A stretch of 5,663 bases of DNA from an uncultured Oscillospiraceae bacterium (GTDB lineage: Bacteria; Bacillota; Clostridia; Oscillospirales; Acutalibacteraceae), in the NCBI GenBank assembly GCA_900552925.1, contig USBH01000115.1, positions 1-5,663 of the forward strand, given 5' to 3'. The first letter of the stretch is position 1. Each line of letters starts with the position of its first letter. Below are positions 1-4,955 of this stretch, piece by piece. The position numbers and the translations under genes are program-made. The notes under the pieces were generated by a model, which had not been told where the DNA came from, made no database searches, and was given only the letters and a program-made list of their open reading frames with translations.

Positions 1-636
1 GTGGTCTGCGACGGCATGGGCGGTGTGAACGGCGGCAACATCGCCAGCAGCATCGCGAGCGAGACGATTGTCCAGTGCCTGCAGGATGCCTATGCGCCGG
101 GCATGGATGCGGACGCCATGCGCGAGATGATGCTTTCGGCCGTTCAAAGCGCCAACGACGCCGTCATCCGCCGCGCCGAGGCGGAGCCGGATCTGTACGG
201 CATGGGCACGACGGCCGTCGTCGCGATCGCCGCGGGCGGCGTGCTGCACATCGCCCACGCGGGCGACAGCCGCTGCTACCTGAAAACGGCGCTCGGCATC
301 AAGCAGGTTACGACGGACCATTCCTATGTGCAGCAGCTTGTGGAGAGCGGCGCGATCACCGAGGACGAGGCGCGCGTCCACCCGCAGCGCAACCTGATCA
401 CGCGCGTCGTCGGCGTCCATCCGGAGCTGGAGTGCGACTACGGCTGCTTTGTGTTTGAGCCGGGCGACGTCGCCGTCTCCTGCACGGACGGCCTGAGCAA
501 TTATCTGGAGCGCGACACGCTGCTGTTTTTCATCAGCAACTATGAGGGCGATCAGCTCGTGGATGAGCTGATCCAGTACGCGAACAGCAAGGGCGGAAGT
601 GACAACATTACGGTCGCCGTCATAGAAAACCGCTGA
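1..636 (+). CDS. prpC: PP2C-family protein Ser/Thr phosphatase (PrpC/Stp), 5' truncated
   Basis: Metal-dependent cytoplasmic phosphatase that removes phosphates from Ser/Thr residues placed by the kinase encoded next door. The visible 211 residues carry the PP2C signatures in order: DGMGG at 4-8, GMGTT at 67-71, HAGDSR at 86-91, TDHS at 105-108, TRVVG at 134-138, CTDGL at 161-165 and GGSDNIT at 198-204. Asp4, Asp163 and Asp201 are the expected Mn/Mg ligands. The reading frame is open at position 1, and the first codon (GTG) is an internal Val of the VVCDGMGG strand, not a start. In B. subtilis PrpC the same Asp lies near residue 36, so about 32 N-terminal residues lie upstream of the window. 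The stop falls 54 bp before the kinase gene, the usual stp-pknB pairing. No catalytic motif is missing in the part seen. Confidence 0.95.
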   Translation: MVCDGMGGVNGGNIASSIASETIVQCLQDAYAPGMDADAMREMMLSAVQSANDAVIRRAEAEPDLYGMGTTAVVAIAAGGVLHIAHAGDSRCYLKTALGIKQVTTDHSYVQQLVESGAITEDEARVHPQRNLITRVVGVHPELECDYGCFVFEPGDVAVSCTDGLSNYLERDTLLFFISNYEGDQLVDELIQYANSKGGSDNITVAVIENR

Positions 637-654
637 GACGAAAGAAGAAAGGAA

Positions 655-678
655 TGCCCTTTGCACGAAGAAAGGGCA
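655..678 (+). other. Intergenic hairpin in front of the prkC ribosome-binding site
   Basis: TGCCCTTT (655-662) pairs perfectly with AAAGGGCA (671-678) around an 8-nt loop. The hairpin sits between a purine-rich AGAAAGGA (646-653) and the GGTGATC Shine-Dalgarno (680-686). No T-tract follows, so it is not a terminator. It could set the kinase:phosphatase ratio by affecting translation or mRNA stability. That role is inferred from position only. Confidence 0.45.
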
Positions 679-679
679 A

Positions 680-686
680 GGTGATC
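680..686 (+). promoter_or_regulatory. Shine-Dalgarno site of prkC
   Basis: GGTGATC matches seven consecutive bases of the anti-Shine-Dalgarno complement (AGAAAGGAGGTGATC). It ends 4 nt before the ATG at 691. The core GGTGA gives a 6-nt spacing, which fixes the kinase start. Confidence 0.6.
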
Positions 687-690
687 AATT

Positions 691-2751
691 ATGGATAAAT
701 ACATCGGAAAGCGCCTGGATGGCCGCTATGAGATCCACGAGCTGATCGGCCAGGGCGGCATGGCGTACGTTTACCGCGCGTATGACCGCATCGAGAACCG
801 CTGGGTCGCCATCAAGATCCTCCGGGAGGAGCTCTCGGACAACAGCGATTTCCTCCGGCGCTTCAGAAACGAATCGAAGGCGATCGCGGTGCTCTCGCAC
901 CCGAACATCGTCAAGGTGTACGACGTCAGCTTCGGCGACCGCATCCAGTACATCGTCATGGAATATGTGGACGGCATCACGCTCAAGCAGTACATCGAGC
1001 AGCAGGGCGAGATCAAGTGGCGCGAAGCGCTGTACTTTACGGTGCAGATCCTGCAGGCGCTGCAGCACGCGCACGAGCGCGGCATCATCCACCGCGACAT
1101 CAAGCCGCAGAACATCATGCTGCTGGAGGACGGCAGCATCAAGGTGATGGACTTCGGTATTGCGCGCTTCACGCAGGCCGAGACCCAGACCATGACCGAC
1201 AAGGCGATCGGCTCGGTGCACTACATCGCGCCCGAGCAGGCCCGCGGCGGCCACATCAACGACAAGGCCGATATCTATTCCGTCGGCGTCATGCTGTACG
1301 AGATGCTGACGGGCCAGCTGCCGTTCGTCGCGGACAACGCCGTTTCCGTCGCGATCATGCAGATGCAGGCGGAGCCGACGCCGCCGACGCGCATCAATCC
1401 CTCGATCCCGAAGGGCCTCGAGGAGATCACGATGCACGCGATGGAAAAGAACCCGGCGCAGCGCTTCCCCTCGGCGGCCGATATGCTCGAGGACATTGAA
1501 CGTTTCCGCCGCAACCCGGAGATGGTGTTCAACTACGGCGATCAGGTGGATCACGCCTATGCGCGCGGCACCAGCATTTACGATACCGCGGGCAGCCGGC
1601 AGCAGGACTACAACGACAACTACGAATATGAGGAGGAATACGTCCGCTCGAAGAACGGCGCGAAGGCCTCGATGGTCGTGACCGGCATCGTGGCCGCGGT
1701 CGTCGTGGTCGGCCTTGTGGTCGGCGGCATTTTCCTCTGGAATTACTTCCGCAACAACACGGATACAAGCAGCGATGAGGTCATTGTCCCGACGTTCACG
1801 GGCATGATCTACGAGACGGAGATCAAAGACAACGCCGAATACGCCGATTTCGAGTTTGAGATCGTCGAGGGCAACCAGCCCAGCCAGCCGGCCGGCGTCG
1901 TGCTGAACCAGAACCCGCAGGCGGGCATGACGGTCAAGCGCGGAAAGACGATCACGCTGACGGTCAACGGCGGCACGCTGGAGCAGGTCGTCGTCGAGGA
2001 CGTGACGGGGGACAGCCAGCAGGATGCGTACGACACGCTGGAGGCGCTCGGCCTGAGCCCGCGGATTCAGGCGGTCGCCGATGACGAAACGGCGGTCGGT
2101 TACGTCGTGCGCACAGACCCTGCGGCGGGCTCGACGGTGGCGTCCGGCTCCTCGATCACGATCTTTGTCAGCTCCGGCCCGGCGGAAGAGCAGGTCACGG
2201 TGCCGAACGTCGTCGGCTCCTCGCTTTCGACGGCGGAGAGCGACCTGGAGGCGAACGGCCTTGTGCGCGGCTCGGTCTCGTACGACGACGAGAGCGACCA
2301 GCCGGAGGGCACCGTGCTCTCGTCCGACCCGGAAGGCGGCACGCGTGTCTCCGAAGGCTCTGCCGTCAACCTGGTGGTCAGCTCCGGCCGCGGCGCGGAA
2401 AAGACCGTGCACTACGACATCCCGCTGCCCAGCGGCGTTTCGGAAGACCTTGAAATGAGCATCTACGTGGACGGCGAGCTGTTCGACAGCCGCGTTGTGA
2501 ACCCCTCGGTCTCCTCGTACAGCGGCGCCGATTTCACCGGCACAGGCCGCTCGAGCCTGACGATCCGCCTGAACGGACAGGATTACATCACGGCGGAGAT
2601 CAACTACGAGACCGAGAGCATCGACGTCCATTCGCAGATCGCGTTTGCGACGCCGACGCCGGAGCCCACGGCGGAACCGACGCCGACGCCCGCCCCGGAT
2701 GCCGGTACGGGGACCGGCGATACGCCGACCGGCCCGGTCACGACGCACTGA
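691..2751 (+). CDS. prkC: Membrane Ser/Thr protein kinase with three PASTA domains (PrkC/PknB)
   Basis: 686-residue single-pass membrane kinase; B. subtilis PrkC has 648. The kinase domain shows the glycine loop GQGGMAYVY (20-28), catalytic Lys42, alpha-C Glu61, HRDIKPQN (134-141, Asp136 catalytic), DFG (154-156), an activation segment with Thr161, 165, 167 and 169, and APE at 180-182. A Tyr-rich acidic juxtamembrane segment (about 282-318) leads to one transmembrane helix (about 326-350). Outside the cell follow three PASTA repeats (about 363-427, 431-496 and 500-566), which in this family bind uncrosslinked peptidoglycan or muropeptides. A beta-rich module (about 570-650), like the Ig-like end of B. 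subtilis PrkC, follows, then a Pro/Thr tail (653-686). The partner phosphatase is upstream, and rsgA starts 8 bp downstream. In B. subtilis, PrkC acts in germination on muropeptides and phosphorylates the RsgA homologue CpgA. Confidence 0.97.
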   Translation: MDKYIGKRLDGRYEIHELIGQGGMAYVYRAYDRIENRWVAIKILREELSDNSDFLRRFRNESKAIAVLSHPNIVKVYDVSFGDRIQYIVMEYVDGITLKQYIEQQGEIKWREALYFTVQILQALQHAHERGIIHRDIKPQNIMLLEDGSIKVMDFGIARFTQAETQTMTDKAIGSVHYIAPEQARGGHINDKADIYSVGVMLYEMLTGQLPFVADNAVSVAIMQMQAEPTPPTRINPSIPKGLEEITMHAMEKNPAQRFPSAADMLEDIERFRRNPEMVFNYGDQVDHAYARGTSIYDTAGSRQQDYNDNYEYEEEYVRSKNGAKASMVVTGIVAAVVVVGLVVGGIFLWNYFRNNTDTSSDEVIVPTFTGMIYETEIKDNAEYADFEFEIVEGNQPSQPAGVVLNQNPQAGMTVKRGKTITLTVNGGTLEQVVVEDVTGDSQQDAYDTLEALGLSPRIQAVADDETAVGYVVRTDPAAGSTVASGSSITIFVSSGPAEEQVTVPNVVGSSLSTAESDLEANGLVRGSVSYDDESDQPEGTVLSSDPEGGTRVSEGSAVNLVVSSGRGAEKTVHYDIPLPSGVSEDLEMSIYVDGELFDSRVVNPSVSSYSGADFTGTGRSSLTIRLNGQDYITAEINYETESIDVHSQIAFATPTPEPTAEPTPTPAPDAGTGTGDTPTGPVTTH
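2648..2700 (+). repeat. Pro/Thr-coding low-complexity repeat at the 3' end of prkC
   Basis: GACGCCGACGCC occurs at 2649-2660 and again at 2679-2690, a 30-bp period, within a run of Pro, Thr, Glu and Ala codons. It encodes the extended extracellular tail of the kinase (residues 653-670). Such tracts can change length by slippage. No length variation can be judged from one sequence. Confidence 0.6.
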
Positions 2752-2759
2752 GGCGGCCT

Positions 2760-3662
2760 ATGCAGCTGGAACGGACGGGCATGGTGCTCAAGGGCATCGG
2801 CGGCTTCTACTACGTGCAGGACGCGGACGGCCTGCATCCGTGCCGTGCGCGCGGAAAATTCCGGAAGGAGCGCATCTCGCCCTATGCGGGCGACCGCGTG
2901 CGCTTCACGGTGGATGAAAACGACGAGGGCTATCTGACGGAGATCCTGCCGCGCAGGAATTTCCTCGTGCGGCCGCCGCTGGCCAATCTCGACAAGCTCT
3001 TCGTCGTCTCCTCGGTCAGCGACCCGCAGCCGAGCACGCTGATCATCGACAAGACGATCGCGGCCGCGGAGCTCAAGGGCATCGAGCCGGTTCTCGTCTT
3101 TACAAAGACGGACCTCGACGACGCCTCGGCGCTGCGGAAAATCTACGGCGGCATCGGGCTGCACACGTATTTCGTTTCCGCCGCAGAGCCGGACGGCATC
3201 GAAACGCTGCGGCCGGAGCTTGCGGGCTGCGTCTCGGCGTTTACGGGCAATTCGGGCGTCGGCAAGTCCACGCTGCTGAACAGCCTGATGCCGCAGCTCG
3301 TGCTCGAGACCGGCGAGGTCAGCCGAAAGCTCGGCCGCGGGCGCCACACGACGCGCCACGTGGAGCTCTACCCGGTTGAGGGCGGCTATGTGGCCGATAC
3401 GCCCGGCTTTTCCACAATGGACATCGAGCGGTATGAGCTGTTCCGCAAGGAGGAGCTGCCGCACGGTTTCCGGGAATTTGAACCGTACCTCGGCGAATGC
3501 CGGTTTACCTCCTGCTCGCACACCTGCGAAAAAGGGTGCGCGGTGCTCGCGGCCGTCGAGGCGGGCAAGATCTCCCGGTCGCGGCTCGAAAGCTACATCG
3601 CCATGTACAACGAAGTCAAGGATATAAGGGAGTGGCAGCTATCAAAGACAAAAAATGTATGA
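2760..3662 (+). CDS. rsgA: Ribosome small-subunit-dependent GTPase A (RsgA/CpgA/YloQ)
   Basis: 300-residue circularly permuted GTPase that binds the 30S subunit late in assembly and checks its decoding centre; B. subtilis CpgA is 298 residues. An N-terminal OB-fold (about 1-65) precedes the family motif NFLVRPPLANLD (67-78). The G motifs come in permuted order: G4 TKTD (115-118), G1/P-loop GNSGVGKS (163-170), the G2 Thr in RHTTRH (195-200), then G3 DTPG (213-216). The C-terminal zinc site is intact: Cys247, Cys252, His254 and Cys260 in the usual C-x4-C-x-H-x5-C spacing. The ATG lies 8 bp after the prkC stop with only a weak GAGGCGG ribosome-binding site, which suggests translational coupling. 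The 3' end overlaps thiN. The gene is complete with no missing residues. Confidence 0.97.
   Translation: MQLERTGMVLKGIGGFYYVQDADGLHPCRARGKFRKERISPYAGDRVRFTVDENDEGYLTEILPRRNFLVRPPLANLDKLFVVSSVSDPQPSTLIIDKTIAAAELKGIEPVLVFTKTDLDDASALRKIYGGIGLHTYFVSAAEPDGIETLRPELAGCVSAFTGNSGVGKSTLLNSLMPQLVLETGEVSRKLGRGRHTTRHVELYPVEGGYVADTPGFSTMDIERYELFRKEELPHGFREFEPYLGECRFTSCSHTCEKGCAVLAAVEAGKISRSRLESYIAMYNEVKDIREWQLSKTKNV
3618..3622 (+). promoter_or_regulatory. Shine-Dalgarno site supporting a GTG start for thiN
   Basis: AAGGA lies inside the end of rsgA, 9 nt before the GTG at 3632. A second purine run, AAGGGA (3626-3631), abuts that GTG and is too close to serve it. Confidence 0.4.
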
Positions 3663-4282
3663 TCATCGGCGCGGTGCCGATGCAGTCGGATGCGGTATTT
3701 CAGGAGTTCGACCCCGCGGATTACTATGTGATCTGCGCGGACGGCGGCTATGACAACGCGGTGCGGTTCGGCATTCGGCCCGACCTCGTCATCGGCGATT
3801 TCGATTCGGCGCAGAAGCGCCCGCCGAAGGACATCCGCACGGTCACGCTGCCGGTGCACAAGGATGTGACGGATACGATGGGCGCGGTGATGATCGGGCA
3901 GAAGCTCGGCATGACATCCTTCGTGCTGGTCGGCTGCCTCGGCGGCGACCGGTTCGACCATTCCGTCGGAAACCTCAACGTGCTGCTGGCCATCGCCAAC
4001 CACGGCGACAGCGGCGTGCTCTGCACCGAGGACACGAAGGTCTTCGTGCTGCGCGGCGGGCGCATCGTGTTCACGGAGCTCAAGGGCGCGACCGTCTCGG
4101 TCTTCCCGTTCGACGGCGCCTCCTGCAACGTGACGTACGAGGGCCTCGAGTACCCGCTTTACCAGCACAACCTTTCGGCCGGCTCCACGCTCGGCGCGAG
4201 CAACAGCATCGTGGCCGACCGCGCGGAGATCCGCGTCAACATCGGCTGCGCGATCGTCGTGCTCTACACGCCGAAGGCGTAA
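3632..4282 (+). CDS. thiN: Thiamine pyrophosphokinase (ThiN/YloS)
   Basis: Cytoplasmic enzyme that transfers pyrophosphate from ATP to thiamine to give thiamine diphosphate. Counting from the internal Met at 3659, motifs are ADGG (27-30), PDLVIGDFDS (41-50), KDVTDTM (68-74), GCLGGDRFDHSVGNL (92-106) and the C-terminal thiamine-pocket segment STLGASNSI (176-184). The Asp-rich PDLVIGDFDS and DVTD motifs bind metal and nucleotide. I chose GTG 3632 (216 aa) because AAGGA lies 9 nt upstream and because it keeps the KKC residues that begin the first beta strand. ATG 3659 (207 aa) forms an ATGA overlap with the rsgA stop but has no ribosome-binding site and cuts into that strand. In B. subtilis rpe separates cpgA from thiN; here the two genes overlap directly. 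Confidence 0.93.
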   Translation: MAAIKDKKCMIIGAVPMQSDAVFQEFDPADYYVICADGGYDNAVRFGIRPDLVIGDFDSAQKRPPKDIRTVTLPVHKDVTDTMGAVMIGQKLGMTSFVLVGCLGGDRFDHSVGNLNVLLAIANHGDSGVLCTEDTKVFVLRGGRIVFTELKGATVSVFPFDGASCNVTYEGLEYPLYQHNLSAGSTLGASNSIVADRAEIRVNIGCAIVVLYTPKA

Positions 4283-4303
4283 GCGCCAAAACCATAGAAT
4301 ACG

Positions 4304-4331
4304 CACGGGAAGCGCGCGGCGCCGTTCCGTG
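4304..4331 (+). other. GC-rich hairpin after thiN
   Basis: CACGGGAA (4304-4311) pairs with TTCCGTG (4325-4331) as seven base pairs with one bulged G, around a GC-rich loop able to fold further. It starts 21 nt after the thiN stop. Only a TAACACATTT stretch follows, not a real T-run, so it could be a leaky terminator, an mRNA-stabilising end or a processing site. Confidence 0.35.
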
Positions 4332-4360
4332 TAACACATTTCGGCACTTCCGTATATACT
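4331..4360 (+). promoter_or_regulatory. Possible sigma-A-like promoter for the small-gene pair
   Basis: A good -10 hexamer, TATACT (4355-4360), has a 4/6 -35 match, GTAACA (4331-4336), 18 bp upstream. A TTCCGT hexamer recurs at 4325-4330 and 4348-4353. If active, it would transcribe the 58-residue protein and spoVM. In B. subtilis spoVM is sigma-E dependent, and I see no clear sigma-E site here, so this call is tentative. Confidence 0.3.
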
Positions 4361-4380
4361 GGAATAACCCTTCGGGGCGA

Positions 4381-4398
4381 GTTTCCGGGAAACGGAGG
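4381..4398 (+). promoter_or_regulatory. Leader hairpin and strong Shine-Dalgarno of the 58-codon gene
   Basis: GTTTC (4381-4385) and GAAAC (4389-4393) form a short hairpin whose base abuts GGAGG (4394-4398). A weaker CCC-TTCG-GGG tetraloop hairpin lies just upstream (4368-4377). GGAGG is 8 nt from the TTG at 4407, which makes TTG the better start; the GTG at 4398 overlaps the Shine-Dalgarno itself. Confidence 0.5.
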
Positions 4399-4406
4399 TG
4401 CCGGTT

Positions 4407-4583
4407 TTGCGTAAACCGAAATTCTGCCTGCACGGCTGCCTTGCGGACCGCCGCCAGCGCGCCGTGTGCGCCGCTGCCTTCGGCCTCGGCATGATCCTTG
4501 CGAGCATCAGCCCCTCGGGGTTCACATTGTTTGTCGCTGCGGTCATCATGGTGGCGCTCGGCGTCATGATCGTCCGCTGCTGA
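4407..4583 (+). CDS. Small membrane protein, function unknown (58 aa)
   Basis: I do not recognise a named family. The predicted protein has a basic, Cys/His-containing head (RKPKFCLHGC at 2-11, then DRRQR at 14-18). Two hydrophobic segments follow (about 19-34 and 38-56), split by an SPSG turn, and it ends in Arg-Cys. This fits a two-helix membrane hairpin with its positive N-terminus in the cytoplasm. The start is TTG, placed 8 nt after GGAGG. Reality is supported by that ribosome-binding site, a coherent hydrophobic pattern, and its place between thiN and spoVM on the same strand. A role in sporulation is possible from its neighbour but is only inferred. Short membrane proteins of this shape are, from memory, common and unnamed in Clostridia. 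Confidence 0.72.
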   Translation: MRKPKFCLHGCLADRRQRAVCAAAFGLGMILASISPSGFTLFVAAVIMVALGVMIVRC

Positions 4584-4619
4584 TCGGCGCAGGGCCGCGC
4601 GGATAGCGCGTGCGCCCGA

Positions 4620-4643
4620 CGGCTGCGCGAAAACGTGCAGCCG
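4620..4643 (+). other. Strong hairpin upstream of spoVM
   Basis: CGGCTGCGCG (4620-4629) pairs with CGTGCAGCCG (4634-4643) over ten positions (one G-U) with an AAAA tetraloop. No T-tract follows, so it is not a classical terminator. It lies between the 58-codon gene and spoVM, 45 nt before the spoVM start, and may guard or tune the spoVM message. A GGCGCGCC palindrome lies at 4655-4662. Confidence 0.45.
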
Positions 4644-4688
4644 GGGGAGCCGCCGGCGCGCCCTGCAGAAAGGTGAGTGACCATAGGC

Positions 4689-4778
4689 ATGAAGGTTGTC
4701 GTACTTAACGCAAACGGGTTCATGGGCTTTGTGCTGCGCCGCATGTTCGGCATCAAAAAGCTGCCGAAGGAGCCCTGA
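4689..4778 (+). CDS. spoVM: Stage V sporulation protein M (SpoVM) homologue, 29 aa
   Basis: SpoVM is a tiny amphipathic peptide made in the mother cell. It lies on the convex forespore membrane and recruits the coat ATPase SpoIVA. Aligned without gaps to the 26-residue B. subtilis protein, this one shares Met1, Lys2, Phe11, Gly13, Arg17, Met19 and Gly21, with conservative changes at Leu6, Met12, Val15, Leu16, Phe20 and Lys24. Residues 11-24 form an amphipathic basic helix. Position agrees: in B. subtilis spoVM directly follows thiN. GGTGA (4672-4676) lies 12 nt upstream of the ATG. An in-frame GTG at 4677 would add four residues, but the Met-Lys start fits the family. Pro9, needed for curvature recognition in B. 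subtilis, is Asn here, and the C-terminus is three residues longer. A terminator follows. Confidence 0.85.
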   Translation: MKVVVLNANGFMGFVLRRMFGIKKLPKEP

Positions 4779-4827
4779 ACCCCATAAAGCCCGGCGCGGC
4801 GGAACATGCAGCCGCTGCCCGGCAAAC

Positions 4828-4878
4828 GGCCGAAGCCGAAGCCGCCTCTCCGGAGGCTGCGCTTCGGCCTCTTTTTTT
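4828..4878 (+). terminator. Rho-independent terminator after spoVM
   Basis: GGCCGAAGC (4828-4836) or its partial second copy GCCGAAGC (4835-4842) pairs with GCTTCGGCC (4861-4869). An inner GCCTC/GAGGC stem (4844-4848 with 4853-4857) tops the longer version. TC and seven T residues (4872-4878) follow. It ends the spoVM transcript and separates it from the DUF3794 gene. Confidence 0.92.
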
Positions 4879-4884
4879 ATGCGT

Positions 4885-4914
4885 GCATATTGTCCCACCG
4901 CGCCTCATAGTAAT
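4885..4914 (+). promoter_or_regulatory. Candidate sporulation-sigma promoter (sigma-E/sigma-G type)
   Basis: GCATATT (4885-4891) and CATAGTAAT (4906-4914) are 14 bp apart. The CATA-type -10 and ATA-containing -35 resemble mother-cell sigma-E promoters (ATATT, then CATACAAT). The -10 also matches the sigma-G form CATACTA at six of seven positions. It stands alone between the terminator and the DUF3794 gene, with a predicted leader of about 35 nt. The choice between the two factors cannot be made from sequence. Confidence 0.45.
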
Positions 4915-4955
4915 GAAGCAGAAATCAAAGGGCAGTGAAAGGATGAGAAGATTTT

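Noticed and set aside
654..698. 14-codon possible leader peptide before prkC
   Set aside because: AGAAAGGA is directly adjacent to the ATG, with no usable spacing. The frame overlaps the kinase start and the peptide has no attenuator-like residue run.
2701..2739. Two GC-rich inverted repeats at the prkC-rsgA junction considered as a terminator
   Set aside because: GCCGGT/ACCGGC and GACCGG/CCGGTC lie inside the coding sequence, have no T-run, and are easily produced by the Gly/Thr/Pro codons there.
685..2748. 687-codon open frame on the minus strand opposite prkC
   Set aside because: It mirrors a well-supported kinase gene. Its product is Arg/Asp/Val/His-rich, as expected from the antisense frame of GC-biased codons, and it has no recognisable motif.
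2604..3521. 305-codon minus-strand frame opposite the prkC end and rsgA
   Set aside because: It is a codon-bias shadow of rsgA, has no domain, and straddles two real genes.
3497..3631. Longer N-terminus for thiN starting at ATG 3497
   Set aside because: It would overlap rsgA by 166 bp. The added residues are Arg-rich, shadow-like, and unlike any ThiN.
4293..4301. CATAGAATA as a sigma-K -10 (CATAnnnTA)
   Set aside because: No AC-type -35 element is found at 16-17 bp upstream. The -10 alone is too short to support a promoter.
3593..4825. 410-codon minus-strand frame opposite thiN and the small genes
   Set aside because: It runs antisense through thiN, the membrane mini-protein and spoVM. Its composition is that of a shadow frame, and no homologous motif was seen.
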